A stretch of DNA of 64,000 nt from Tanytarsus gracilentus (GCA_038502055.1 JAXRKN010000045.1:4424501-4488500), one strand, 5' to 3'. Counted from the stretch's first letter, positions 11,319 to 26,200 are shown. Numbers and translations are program-made. The notes: a model not told the origin generated them from the sequence alone.

Positions 11319-14300
11319 GTTAGCCGCTAAATTAAAAAAAATAACAACTTGATTAGTGGACGAGAAAATGATTGGACAAACTTAATTGGATTTGAAGAGT
11401 CAAAATTGTGAGGGCGTTTTTGTGCTTTGATTTAAAAAAATTGGAGATTTTTAAAAAATTAATAAACCTTTTATGATTTTTTAGAGATTTTTGCATTTAA
11501 ATCAGTAAAAAGCTAATTGAAAAAGTTTTTTATACATTTTAGAGATTTTACAGCGTTCAAAATAAAAAGCTTTTAAAATAACAAAAGCTCAAATTCATTT
11601 GTAAAATTATAAAAGAGTTAAAGCAAAAATATATCAACGTATTATACAAACAAAACTTCTTAAGTAAATTTAGGATTCGAACCTTTTCAAGTTTTCATAT
11701 AAAAATATTTCATTAAAAACATTTTATAATTTTCCAAGCTCCAACGCGATTTTCTCAAATAGTTCCAAGCCTAAATCAGCCAAAACATTTCATTTCCACC
11801 AATTTGGAATTTCACCATATCCACTCGATTAATTTTAGTTTCTCTCTTTATGAAAATTCCAACAACAACGTCGCATACCATTAAATGCCCCTATTTCATT
11901 CTCACATTCATTATAAATGATGTTTTCATTGTACGACAAATGTTGCTGCACAATACTCGAACGATATTTCGAGAAAATTGTGATGAGATTTAGTTTGGCA
12001 TTTTTTTCGCTTCTTTTGAGAATGCTAAAATCGTCGAACGACGTTTGTGATATTATGAATAATTGAGGGGACTTTCCACAAAATCGTTTAATGGATTCTC
12101 ATTTACAATAAAAATATGTTATCGAGTGAAAAAAATCTCGTCGCAAGATTGACGGGCGGTCATAATTGGAATTTTGTCACAAAGAATGATTATCTTAATT
12201 GCGTCAATAGGATTAAATTGTATTTATCACAGTAAATTTGAGGTAAGACGATTACGAGCGCAGGTGAAGTAATTTTAAATCGATGAAATTTTTTCATTTT
12301 AATTGACAGTGATTGAAGTAAAATTCACTGTTTTTGGATTTAATGGAAGAGTTTTAACTGGCAATTATTTTTAACGACTTTCAACGGATTTTCATTATGC
12401 TCCAATTATTTGTTGCTTTTGAATAGTGACAAATTAATTAATTTGAAAATTATTTAAATTTTTGACATTAGCATAAAATTAGAAATTCAACAATTGGCCT
12501 GCTCTAAAGTCTTTTGGTTTTCGATCAGACCAAATTATAGAAAAAATCTGAAATTAATTATTAATTAATTATTTTTAAAACATACTAAATTTTTTTAAAA
12601 AAATCTGGTCTCCCTAACTATAGGTTCCCGCATAAAAATTTTAAAGTTCAAAATTATCTAGTCAGCTTTTAATTTTCAAACCAACTCAGCTGTGAAATAA
12701 AATCGAAAAAAATGCATTTCCTCTCGACTGTCGACAGTGCGGAAGTGACTGAAAACTGAAAATAGCGAAATCCAATCTTGATATTTTCAGTTTGGCTACA
12801 GAGAGCTAAAATATAATGTTTTATATGGGAAATTGCTGGTTGCCATTTATGGCGCCATTGAATCGGAAAGAAATTTGCGGTTTTACGTGTTAAAAACTTT
12901 TCAAAACATAAAATTTTATTTGAATGGGCATAATTTCATTTTATAATTTGCTGCGACGAATCTCGAGAGAGTAATTAATAATTTATTCAGTTCATAAAGT
13001 TTAAATGCATTTATGGTCAATTTAAAATAAGCAGAGATAAAATTTTTTTGATGAAAGGGGTTGAAATTAATCAAAAGGGTTTTTCATGAGGTTTGAGGGA
13101 TGATAAAAAATTTAAAGTAACACAAAATTTATTTCATTTGGTTAACAATTGAATTATTTTTTTTAAATAATGAAAACCATTTTCATGTTGATTTTAACTA
13201 ACAAGGAGCTCCATTGAAATAAGCACACATTAAGCGCCTCTAGACACAACTTTTTGACCTTTTTTGCCTCTTTTTTATTTCTCATCATTTCACGTTCTTC
13301 TTCAAATGTTCATTCACCCGTAGTGCCATAAAAAATCATACACAGAAAAAGGTTTTCCTCACGAACATTCACACATACAGTCATGACTTTATAAAAGCAT
13401 GTAATTAAAACTGTTTCTCTTCATAACTTTTTATGAAAACTCAAATGAGAAATTTTTTTTCCACTCAATAAAATTTTTGCGATGAAAAGCTTTCTGCGGG
13501 GTATTTTTGCATTTTTTATGCATGCAGTCTCAGAAAAAAGAAGAAGAAGCTTTTAAAGCACAATTTTGCATCGATTTTCTCTTCCTTCTCCTCTCAGCCC
13601 CGACAGTGCTCCAAAAAATGCACAATGAGCGCATTGATTTTTAAACTTCAAGCTAAGAAATGTTCAGCTAAAAGGAAAAAATTTAACAAATCGAGGAATT
13701 GATAGAGCAGAAAAGATTAAATAGAAAAAGTCACAAGATCTTCTTCAAACATCTGTTATCTTCTTTTCGATTTACTTGATTACACAAATGATGAATGGAA
13801 GAAAATTCTTCATGAAGAATTAAAGATAATTTGATGGTTTGAAATTAAGATGAAGAAATAATTTGTGGGGAAAAGTTTTTGATGGGATAATTAAATTTAA
13901 TTGCCATATAAAGCGGTTAAAATTTATTAAATTTTTTATTACTTGAAGTTTAAAATTTTCAACTTAAATAGAGCAAATTTTTTTAAACAAGTAAATATTT
14001 AAAGGAGTTAAATTTTTACGTTTAATTTTTTAATTTCGTAAATTTTCACTAAACTTCAAGACTATAATTTCTGACAAAATCTACATAATAAATTTATCTG
14101 CAAATTAACTCGAATACCCAGGACAACAATATGCAGTTCATTAATTATGAAGTCTTTAATTAATTTTTCTTGTTTGCAAACTTTGCAGTTGAGTTATGAA
14201 ACTTTCTAATGTGGTTGATAATTTCCCCTGTCTCGAACAACCTCAAACTTTCATAACTCAAACACCTTGAGAACTTTATTATCTAACTAAATAAATTGCC

Positions 14301-16998
14301 ATAAAAAAATTCGAAAAACTTTAAATCAACAATTTTATCTCCATCCTTAGCTTTAACTTTCGTATGCGTAAGTCCTTTTAATTGAGTAAATATTTCTAAG
14401 GGAAATACAAACAGAATTAATTTATTCAAATTGAGAGAGTTGAGAAAATATTTTAAATATTCCACAAACATTGTACCATAAATTATTTCTCATTCCTGGG
14501 AGCTATTTTGGTTGTGTTTGATTGTGCTTAAGTGAGGGGTAATTTTTGTGTAACATTAAGTAGTAACTATAGGTCAAGTTTAGGGGAATTTTTCAAAAGG
14601 GATGAAAATTTTGAGAAATGTTTCAAAATAAAAAAATTATTTAAATTTTTAAGATTGAATGCAAAGTTAAATAATTTTATTAAATTTTCATATTTTATTG
14701 GAAAAAAAATAACAAAAATCACCATTTCCTGATAAAATTCGATTTCAACCCATCTTATTCATTTAATGCAGCTATCATAAAAGCAAATTTTTGACCTACA
14801 AAACAAGACCAAATCCGACAATATTTTCCGCCTTTTTTGCTCTCTGTATTCAACCCCAAATAAAATCATTCGATTTATGCAAGACGTAAACTCGTGCCGT
14901 TAACTTTGCAAACAAAACTGCTTGTGCTGTAATTCTTGGTGGTGAATATTTAATTAATGTATGTTGTGTCTTAGTTAAAAATTACTTTTGTAGTAATAGC
15001 ATTTAATTATGTATGTCGTTCTGAAGGTTTTCAAGTATAAAATAAATGCAATTAAAACAACACCAATAAGAAAAAATTAAAACTTTTCTTAATCACGGAC
15101 TTGAGATTTAATATTGAGAAAATATCTAATAAATGAATTCAGTCATGCTGCAAGTTTAAGAAGAAGAGTTTTGTGAACTTTTAAAGATAAAAACTTTTTA
15201 TTTGTTTGTAACACAGAAAGCTTTAAGCTTTATGAAAGCTTTAAGCTCTATGAAAGCTTTAAATCTTTTTTAGAAGATTTTGGTAAATTTTTATTTATCC
15301 CAAAAGTTGGCAATGTCCTTTTTTAAACATAGAAGCTCAGCTTACAATTAGTCTAAAGTCAGGTTTTATCACATTTCATTAATCTTCTTATCACCTTCTT
15401 TTATTTCTTAGAACTTGCTTAAATTATGATAAATTTACTTTCACTCTTATCGTTCTTTTCCGCCCAACATTAGAAAATATTTATGCAACTTCTATTTTTA
15501 GCTCTAAATTTCCACACATTTCATAAATTTATCTCCATTACATCTCTTCGCGTGTTCACAGATTAAATTCACACGAAATAAGCAAATTTCATTAATTTAC
15601 CGCCTGATGTCGCACAAAAAACAGTTAGCGAGTGTAAAAGGTGTTAAAGTAGAGTGAAAAAGTGCTGAGGTTAAGCGAAGTGAAGAAAAATTCACACTCT
15701 CTCGACTCAAATCGTAATTAGTTGTGTTAATAGAATTTAACGAAATAATTAAGAGTCATTGTGTGAACTCGATGGTTTAGTGCCGCATAGCACAAGAAAG
15801 TTCTTTATGCCTCACAACATTTATTATTAAATCGATAAAAAAATTTGCCTTTCTCATATGAAAAGTTTTGGGATTTTCCGTGCCGAAAATTCGAGAAAAA
15901 AATTTTGAGTAAATTCTTTCTAAAAATTAATGTGGGATGATTTTGATCCAAACTGTAAAATAATTAAAATTAGTTTCACATTTTCGAAAACAAATTCTGC
16001 AAAATCATCCCCAATCACTCAATCAATCCATTTATCACCCCGCATGATTTTAAATTTTATGCAAACAATGTCGTATAAATTTTATGGAAACGATGCCTGC
16101 ATCCACAAATTCATTGTTTTTCATTTCGTGTTCAACATGAAAATGTTGATGAAAATCTCAACAGCACAAAAGAAATCTGTTCACAATAAATTTTTCTTTT
16201 TGTCGCATTCAATCTTGGTATTTGTATGAGCATATAAGCACGCGCGACTCTCATTCTCGTCTTTGTTAAAACTTTATATTATGACGATGGTGATGCACGA
16301 GAAAAAATATTTTTCATTAACAAAGTTTTTGAAGAGACTTTGAAAAATTAATTTAATTACAGCAAAACTTTGCCGACTTTTCACCTTTTAATATTAGAGT
16401 TGAAACTTTCTTGGGAAAAATTTTCCGTCTCAGTTAACTTGGCGAATTTCTTTTTTCAGTTGGGAATGATTTGAATTTATTTTTACATGATTTCCATAAA
16501 CTCAAGAAAGGATAAAAATTTGTCGCTTTATAATTTTTTTAAGAGCCATAGACGTAAATCCGAAATGTAAAGGAAACCTAAAAAATGGAATATTTTTCAG
16601 CATCTCAAGGACAAGATAAAGGAAGCGAGTCTCATAAAGTAATGACATAAAATGCTGAAAAAATCGTTAAATTTTCCTTCCGGATAAATCTGGGAGAGAA
16701 AATTTTTTTTGGTTGATAACATAATGATCATGAATACATGGCTAATGTTCAAAATTGACGCATTTAAAATTTTTCCAAAATTGAAAGTTCAAAAAAAATT
16801 ATTTGAATTTTTTAAAATTTCGGAAAAACCATCATGCATCAATGCTAAATTTAGCAATCAATCCACGAATTTCTAAAACACAAATCTTAATTCAACTCCA
16901 CGATTTAAAATTTTTTATCAGAAATCTCATTTTTCTCACGACCACTTATCCTCTCTTAAATCCCAATTGTAATGAAATTTTTCTTCTTTCTATTTCAG
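11319..16998 (+). other. putative leader intron of the EB-module gene
   Basis: 5.7 kb of A/T-rich sequence lies between the candidate leader exon and the acceptor at 16998. Open frames at 14532-14732, 15930-16229 and 16803-17012 lack codon bias and homology and are dismissed. A short tandem repeat lies at 15216-15264. One copy of the GGATTCGAACC motif lies at 11672-11683. Confidence 0.35.
15216..15264. repeat. 18-bp tandem repeat, about 2.7 copies
   Basis: The unit GAAAGCTTTAAGCTTTAT is followed by a copy with one change and then a truncated third copy. It lies in the presumed leader intron. Confidence 0.75.
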
Positions 16999-17041
16999 AG
17001 AAAAATCTTTAAAAATCAATCGAAAGACAACGAGAGCAGAA

Positions 17042-17251
17042 ATGGATTCCAACATCCAACCCTCATCATACAATGTTTAGAGTGTTAACAGGGATATCGA
17101 GTGCAAGCGCTTTTTGGGAATCTCCATGGAGATTCCATAGCGACAACGCCATTTAACCCGCAACTTGAATGAAAGTGCTTAGAATAACTCGCGCATTTGG
17201 GCTCGAGCATTTTTGAATATGTTTGATGTCATCCGGCAACGTGAAGAATAA
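17042..17251 (+). promoter_or_regulatory. cluster of upstream ORFs before the EB-gene start codon
   Basis: The 5' leader that follows the acceptor at 16998 contains ATG-initiated mini-ORFs at 17042-17080 (12 codons) and 17169-17216 (15 codons). Another at 17219-17251 overlaps the main start at 17226, and a very short one lies near 17126. Such uORFs usually lower main-frame translation. The effect here is inferred. Confidence 0.5.
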
Positions 17252-20200
17252 AAACGTGAATTACAAATCGAATTCGCTTAAAATGATGAAACTACGAAGT
17301 TCATATAACCCGAAAATGATGCAGCAAGTTATGCTCATTGTGGTGTTTGTTGTGTGTTTGAGCTCCAAAGCGCAGCGTGCTTTCGTTTCCGCTGACGATG
17401 ATGGAATGGAAACAACAACGTTTGGTGAGTGAGGGGATGATGGACATTTGAGCGACCTTCTTTTATCCCACAGAATCGAAATAAATGTCATGTTTAATTA
17501 GCGTCATTTTGTGGTCATTCGTTATGTAACTTTGCGATGGGTCGTTAAAATTGCTTTGTTTACCTTCATCGTCCACAAATTTGTTTCTCTTACTCATATT
17601 GTCCTCGACTACCTCAGAATTACTATGCGGTTTCACTCCAAATGCGAGAACAATGGGAAATAATCGTAAAATTATGTCCTCACATAAATCTTGTTTGAGA
17701 ATTTTTCTTTTTCTTCTCTCTTTTTTAAATGTGCTGATTATACAAAAGAAGAAAGTAATGGAAAATTTCATAATAGATTTTAATGGCACTCTGCTGTTTA
17801 AATAATCTCTCATTTATTTTTGAGGCGAAATTTGAATGATTACTCGCTGTGCGTAAGATGGAAATTTAAATTAGGCGACATTCTTGAAATTCAAAGAAAA
17901 TGCGTTTCATGATGAATAAAAAATTTAATGAATTCATGGGATGGAAAAAATTTAAATTAAAAACTTAAAATATTTTTAAATTAAAAATTTGAAGTCTTGA
18001 ATATTTTCAAATATTTTTAAGATGTTTTACTTTTAATTTTCTTCAGCTATAATTGAAAATAAAAAATCAAACAACACAGATGGTCAGCCTAGTTCAATGC
18101 AATCAACTTTTACAACATTTTCTCCTAAATATTTACATTCTTTTGATGATATTATCAAACTTTATCGTCCCACTGACGAGTTTAACAACATAAATTTCTC
18201 TCTTTGGAAATATGCAAACCAATCAACTTCTCTTTTGCACATGATTGTTCACACAACAAAGAAGTCATCAAACTCTCAAGTATCATTGTGAATAAAATCT
18301 TGATTACCCACACTGCAAATTGCCATTATGACATCTCTCAATATTCCACTTGATTTCGAGAGATCGTTACCATGTAAGGGATGACATTAAGAAGTGCTTT
18401 GTGAGAGACATTTAAGTAGGTTGACTTTTTAACTTGTTGAGCATTAAAAAAGGATTTTTGATGTCAAAACTCATAAAAGAAAATTTTGAGTAGGATTTTT
18501 TGAAGGCATAAAAATGCGTTTGAGGGCGTTGATAATTTTATTTTGATGGGTTGGAAGATAAAATGGATTAATTTTTAATGTCGAGAAGGAAAATTTTTTA
18601 AAATGTTTTTATTTTGTGATTTATAGAAATTTTCAGGTTCATGCAACAAAACATTATCGAGCTGGCAAAAAAATTAAATTAAATATTTCAAGTCATCAAC
18701 ATTTTCTAAAAGCTCAGTGAATTATTTGCATTCAAAAGCTAAAATATTCATTAATTTCCATTCCCTTGGAGCTAAGCAGAAAGTGAAATAAAATTATTAT
18801 ACCAACAAATTTAATAAATTCATGGCGTTTGTGAAATGAACAATGGAAGCGTGCAAAAAGCTTCTTAAAGCTCTAAATGAATAATTCCATTGCGGTAAAT
18901 AACGTAGAAGAGATTCGTACAGACATGAAGATGTCAATTTATGTAAATTTAATGTAAGTCAAGAGCAAAACAATTCTTTCTCGCAATGTTATATTAAATA
19001 AATTCTATCCGCAAACACCTTAACAATCTCCATTAGCTTTTCAGTTTAGCTCCAAAAAATAAAAGACTAAAGTATGGAAAAGAAAGCTTAAATTTATTCG
19101 AATGTGTATCGAACAACAAATTGCGCGTCATACAAATGTAAATCAAAAATCGATTTTCGGCACTCTCCGAATTTTTTCCAATAAAATTGCAATTTTAACT
19201 TCTCATAAAATTCGCGTTTGTGTTGTGTGTGTGCACTTGCGATTTTTGCTTTTGATTTTAGATGGAAAATTTTGATATTGAATAATTTTTTTTGACTAAA
19301 GCAAATTTATAAAGTCATCAAAATTATGCAAATTGTTTTCAGTGCAAAAGGAAAAATTTATCGATTTATTTTATATTGAAAGTGAAGTTTGTGGAGCTTC
19401 AATTGATTGAAAAATAATAAAATTTAAAAAGAAAAGAGAGAAAAAAATCTTCAAAGAATATAAATTCAATTTTATTTTGTTGCTTCGGGTTGAAATTAAA
19501 TTTTAATCGTGTCAACCCTCTTAAATTACAGAAAGCTTTCAAATGTTTTAAATATTTCATTAGGTTTTTTATTCAGAATTCTAAATATAGTCTTTAAATA
19601 GATCCTAACCCGTAATCAAGTTCGTCCGTTTCAAAAAATCTAACCGCAAGCGACGTAAAATAAATTTTTATTCTCTTTCGTTTTTTATGTTGCGAAAATT
19701 TTATTTTAAAGCTCTTTCTAATCTGATTCACAAATCTATGATAATTCCATTTAAATTTTTCTTTTTCTTCTTTTCACTTTTGTTCTAAAAATAAGCAAAA
19801 ACACCCAAACAAAACAAATCATTTCGTGTGTACTTTCTGATCGACCTGCATTGACATGGAGAAATACGAAATCGATACAATTATTTTATTTTTGATTGAA
19901 CAGGAAAAAAATGATCAAAGGAAATTTGTGATTACATTTTTTTGCTCAAATTTAACAATTTTATTGTCGATTGGGAGGGCGGAGAGAAAGTTCACTGTGA
20001 ACATTCAATTATCGTAATCGATTTTTCCAGAAAAAAAAATGTGAAGCTGAAAAAATTGTGAAATTGAAAATTATTCAGGAAGTCATAATGTAAGACTGCC
20101 TTTTTTAATGTCGTGAAAGTTAAATTTTTTATCATTGAATGAATTGAATTTTAATTGAAGGTCTATTAAAGCTCTTTGAATACGTTTATATATTTTTTAT

Positions 20201-23200
20201 GAAGTTTTTTGGGATTTTTTTAGAAAGCTTTTTTCGGAAAATTGTTAAATATTTTTTTTGAATTTTTAATAAAATTTATTCAAGAGATTTTAACAATTTT
20301 GTAAAAGCTTTCATGAAAATTTTCTAAAGAGCTTTTTTAAAAAAATATTTTAAAGCTTTTCATTGAAATTTTCTTAAAAGCTTTATTAATGAACCTTTCC
20401 CAAACTGAACATCCGAGATAAAAACTTCATGAAAATTTCCTCAATTGTATTTCGCGTAATAATCTCAGGGCGCACATTGGATTGATCTCATACAAATAGT
20501 GGTATAAATAGGTGGTAGCTAATTTAAAAACAAATTTTGGTTAAATTGAATCTTTGTGTGTTGGTTTACAATATTTCAACCCAAAAATGAAACTTTTGAT
20601 ACAAGACATTGGTGCTATCGAGTGTCAAAGTCGCATGCGTTTAACAATCGAAAAATTAGCATTTTTTTATACCACTGTTTAAACTAAAACTATTCAGAAT
20701 ATCCAATAAAAATTATATCTGGAATTGAATCTGACTTTCTTTTCTAAATTATTTTAATTTCAAAATATTAAAATAGTTGATTTATTTTTGAAACAAACAT
20801 GACCATGAATTTTTAATGTTTGTTTGTTGGTGTTCCGCATGTCTAATGCTTCAGTTCTGAGTAGACAAGATGTAAATTTCAAGCTATAACTTATTTGTTT
20901 GCTATTTTTGCTATTCAAGGATTTAGTCTCAAACTTTCCCCTAAAATGTATGAAAAAATATAATTGATGTTGTGTTGTTTTTAAATTAATTAATAAGTGA
21001 GTTGGTAAAATGTTATAATTGGTGGAAATTATTATAATAGTGTTGGAGTCCTTGCTTGAGTTACGTTGAGAAAACATTAATCTATAGGGGGTATTAAAAT
21101 TTGATAATAATTTTTGATGATCATAGCATTTAGATGGTTTTTACCACTTTTTGTATGAGATCAATCCAATGTGGGGCGTTGTTATTTAAAAACAAATGGT
21201 AAACGAAGCAATTATACCCAGAAAGATAAAGCCTGATTTATTAATGCAATTTACCTTTTATAATTAAGTTTTTTTCTTCTCTCCTTTCAGATCCCTCATC
21301 AAGAGGAAAATTAAAGTTTGGCGACTCATGTGAGCACACCCAACAATGTGGCTTTCCAGGCTCGGTTTGCTTCAACAGGGAGTGCGTTTGCGAGCAGGAT
21401 CTAATGTCAACGAATCACATCGACAAGTGTGGAAAAAGTAAGCTCTCTTGCATGTCGCGCTCGAATTTAATAATGTCGGTCTCCATTACTGAAAATATAC
21501 ACAGCTATAATTAAGGAAATCGTTGCCTCACAAAGTCGCTTTTTAATGCGCTTCGTGATATTTGCTTCCGTGTTGATAAAAATAAAAATTACGCTGCAAA
21601 TGTGTTTGTGGATTCTGAAGCTGTTAAACATTCGTTTTTACACTTCTTGGCAACAATCCAAATGAAAAGTGATTAAAAGAGATACTTGAGGGTTTGCGAG
21701 TGGTTTTAAAAAGAACACAATCTAATTTATTTCAGTAAAAATTTAAAATTTTCCTAAATATTTAAAGATTGTTGATTAAAGAAACCTCAAAGTTATTAAA
21801 TTTCTCAAAATGCGCAGTAATTCCAAGAAAACCTTTTCACCCATGTTATCAATACCTTTTTATTTACATCAATAGCACACAAAAAATGCTTCAATGTGTC
21901 GCTCAAATGGAATGACTGAAAGAGATTGCTTTTCATTTATATGAGAAAGTTTTTCATTAATTTTCGTATCATTTTGTTAATGTTCCATTAACTTGCTTCC
22001 ATAATCTCCTCCTACCTCAAATGTGCTGATAAAATTTGCTAATCATTAAAACTACCATTTACCCTGTTGGCACATTTTCATGATATTTTTTAAAAAAATT
22101 ATTAAGAACAAAAATTTTCATTGAGATTTTTTATTTCCTCCAAATTAAACAAAGTTCAAAAAATAATTTAATGACTAACTGGACATTAACTTTACGGACA
22201 ATTTGTCAAATGATTAATTTCTTTCATTAATTTAATAACTTTTTCAACAGCCGTTTCGGTGAATGAGAGCTGCTTTTTTAACGAGCAGTGTGAAGATTCT
22301 GTGCCACAAACTGAGTGTCGAGATGGACGTTGCATTTGCAAGTTTGAGAAAGAGGCGATTTGGAGGAAGGATGGCTCAGTTGAGTGCGTCGGTAAGTGAA
22401 AGTTGTTACATTAATTACATGAAATTAAACTACTAATTTACTTTCACAGCACCCAAGCACGTTCCACCGCCATCAGTTAGTCCGATTAATCCCACCATGA
22501 TCCTGATTCTCATCGTATTCGCTCTAATGTTTATCATCATTTGTGTTGTTCTGCGTCTCTTTAGCAAGTAAGTGCTTTCAACATGCAATGAACATGTGTG
22601 TGTGTGTGAATGTTACAAACATGACAGTGCTCACGAAATTCTGAGCACATTATGCGATGTTAAAAATTAATGAATGACAAAAGGCGAATTCAGTATGAGA
22701 GAGAAAAAGTTTGTTTTTTGGTGCATAATTAAATATTCACGAATGCGTGTTTTAACTTAGTTCATGGTCAAAAAAGGGTCAATATTTTATAGACTTTGTT
22801 ATAATTTGTTGTTAAAAAACTTGAAAATTAATTTGTTGTGTTTTAAAGAGGAAATTATTCTTTTAAAAACTCAAAACTTTTTTATTTCTTAAACTTTATT
22901 GAGAACTTTCAAAAAAGCTTCCACATCTGACTCTTTTATAAAGTGAAAGCTCATTTGCGAATTCTCTGAAATCTCTTATAATAACTGATCAAATTACTAA
23001 TTGAACTTGATGCAATTAATTAACACAAAATGTCTAAGTTTAAAGCAATTAATATCATAAATTAGTATGTTCACTCATAAATCTCAACCCGCATAAATTA
23101 ATCGATTTATTTTCTCGAAAAGTCGGTCAATGAACTCTCATGCATACTCGAGACGAACATATGCACATGGATGTAGAGCATGCAAATGGAAATCGATAAG

Positions 23201-26200
23201 TTGTGTGATAAAAAAATGTGGGAGAGCGATCAAGACTCACAAAGCGATAATTTCTAAAAGTTTACACCGAAAAAACTTCTAAATTTATTTCCATGGTAAA
23301 ATTTTTAAACGCTCTAGAAGAGTTTCAGTCACCACAAAATGACTGCAATAACTTTACGACATTCAACATGTTTGCGCCATTTTCGAGACTTTTTCATGCT
23401 GGTCTGACATAATTACAATCCTCACAAGTTCGCTTGGCGTCATGTGACTCGGTTGTGACTGTGAAAATTGATTTTTTACATTACCATTTTCATGTTTTCC
23501 ACGAGCGGATTTTAATAATTATCGTAATTTTCATGGATTTTGTTTACTGCAAAAAAGGGATGAAAAATTTTGAAATTTACAAAATATTTTTAAAATATAA
23601 AATTTTAACGTCTTTTTAAGTTTTCAAAATTTTTTAAGATTAAAAAATTCATTTAGTCACACGAAACAGAATCTAAATCCATGTCTGTCAAAAAAAATTC
23701 ATTGTTGAATGCTTTGAAACTTTTTTCATGCAAGAATTCACTAAAGTTTACATCATTGTCCTTTCCGGAGCTGAGAAAAAAATATCATTCTTTAAATGTC
23801 TCTCAATTTACTTTAACATTTTTTATTTTTCGCTCCCTTAACGACATGATAGCATGCTCCTTACAATATTTCAGTCTTCAGTGACCCATTTTTTGGCGTC
23901 ATTTTTATAGAAAACTAAAAACTTACAATGTCAAAAATTTGCCGTGGAAGTTTCTTTTCCTTGAACTTTTTTCTTTCTTTGTATTTACTATATGGCATAA
24001 TATAATGCACATGCAATTTCTAGAAAATGATATTCAGCATGTTCAGTGTGCATGATCGATGGTGCCATCGAAGGCGGAGTGAGAAAAAAGTGGGGCATAA
24101 AATAAAAAAATCACATGGCAAAATTAGTTGAGTTATGCCTTGTGCTGCAAATAAATGATTTGTTTGATCGATTTCTGGGCGCTGGAAAATTGTGGTCGCA
24201 CACAAGTCACTTCACATCAAATGCACGTCGATAATTTTTTATTTTAACATTCAACAAAAATTAAATTTATTTTTAATGCTTGAGGCGCGTGAGCTTCTCA
24301 TAATCCAGACCAGCGTCGTCAACAAGTTTCCTAAAAGCTCCCGTCGAGTGCTCATAAAGTCGCGCTGGCGTGTCAAACTCAACGATGTTTCCTGCCTCCA
24401 ACACCATAATTCTATCACTATCAAGAATTGTATTTAGACGATGTGCAACAGTGAGCACCGTACAGTCCGAAAAATGTCTCCGTATCATTGCCTGAATTAA
24501 AAAGTCCGTTCTAAAGGGAGAAAGATTAAAAAATTTGTAAAATCAATAAAAACTTTCATGCTCACTCGGGGTCCACATTAGCAGTCGCTTCATCCAAAAT
24601 AAGAATTTTGTTTTTCCTCAACAATGCTCGTGCCAAACAAAGCAATTGTCTATGTGGGTAGTTTTTTGTCGTTGTATGGAAGAGAAGACAAATAAATATC
24701 GTGAGAGAATTAAAAGGACTAAAAACATGACTTTTAGATTAGAGCGTGAGGGTAGTTAACTGAGCGAGTTTAATGTGGGAAAGTTTAACTTTTTTTGAGG
24801 TACAAATTTATAAACTTATAAAAGAGCTTGATAGATTGGGTTCGAATCCTTTAACTTTCAAACAATTTTTTACAGTTGCAACTCATTTTTTTGGTTTCTA
24901 AATTTAAATTTTAAAAATTACGGAAAAATTATCCAACCACTAAACCTTATCAGTATTAATTTTAATAAAAATGAAAATTATTTTTGAATGCAAATCGCAC
25001 TCACGACCCTCATAAATAAGTCATGTACATTAAAAAAATAATGTAACATGAAATGGCTTTGAGTAATGCTAAACAATAAACGCAAACCTTTGTCCCATAC
25101 TAAAGTTGCCGCCACCATCGGAGACTTTCGTTTGAAGGCCTCCCGCAAGTAATTTCATCGCATGTTTAAGTTCGACCTAAAATGATAAGAGGGATAGCAA
25201 TTTAATCGCATGGCAATTTTTTACAGCTCCCAAAGGAGCGAAAGTGAAACAGAGGCATAAATATTAATAACATTACCTGCTCCAACACATGCCATAATTC
25301 ATCGTCATTCTTCTCATTGAACGGATCCAAGTTCTCTCTTAGACTTCCAACAAACAAAATTGGATCTTGTGGGATTATGGAAATTCTCTGACGGAATGTG
25401 TGCAAGCCGAGCGTATTAATATTCACATCATCAATTTCGATTTCTCCATCGACGAGAGCTAGATGAAAAATTGCTTGAATCATTGATGATTTTCCGGCAC
25501 CCGTTCTGCCAATTATTCCAACTTTTTCCTGTGAATTAAAGCATGGATTTAAAATATGAGTAACATAATTTTTCATCCACACACCTTTTCATTGAGAGTG
25601 AAGCTTAAATTGCGTAAAACATACTCGGAGGTGTCTGAATATTTTAGCGAAACATTATTAAATTTAATTAAGCCTTTATGCGGCCACTCTTTTGGCATTC
25701 TATTGAGAACGACCGCATCTGTCTCTAAGGATCGTTCGCTAGGTAAATTTGCATATTCAATAACACGCTCGACGGATGTCATTTGATTCTCAAGTTCCGC
25801 GGTCTGCCGGAGACCCCAATTACACATTCCAATGAGATTGATGGCTTGCGTTATTGCCAGACCGACATTTGCGCCCACAAAATCTAAATTTTTAAAGGAA
25901 ATCCGTTTATTGACATCACGTATCGAGTTTTCGACTATCATTACCTGATCCGAGCCATAGAAAACTATAAATGACACAAACCACATACAGCACGCACATC
26001 AAATCGAGCCAGAATGCCTGTTGAGAGACATTTCTACGTAAAATTATTATTTACACGAATTGCTAATGACAAAAACTCACAAATCCTCGCGATGTTGCGA
26101 CAAAGAGAAACCACGCTGAGGAATTTATATTTTGAATATCGTAAAACTCACGACGCAATTGCATTTCCGCATTGAAAGCTCTTATTGTGCTCAAGCCTTC

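Noticed and set aside
20760..21077. 105-codon minus-strand frame inside the inverted-repeat element, considered as a transposase
   Set aside because: No DDE/D motif or HTH; low-complexity Asn/Ile/Lys/Ser-rich composition typical of A/T-rich non-coding DNA.
24838..24860. Possible tRNA gene from a perfect B-box-like GGTTCGAATCC
   Set aside because: No acceptor stem, D-arm or anticodon arm can be placed upstream; the site is inside an ABCC-A intron.
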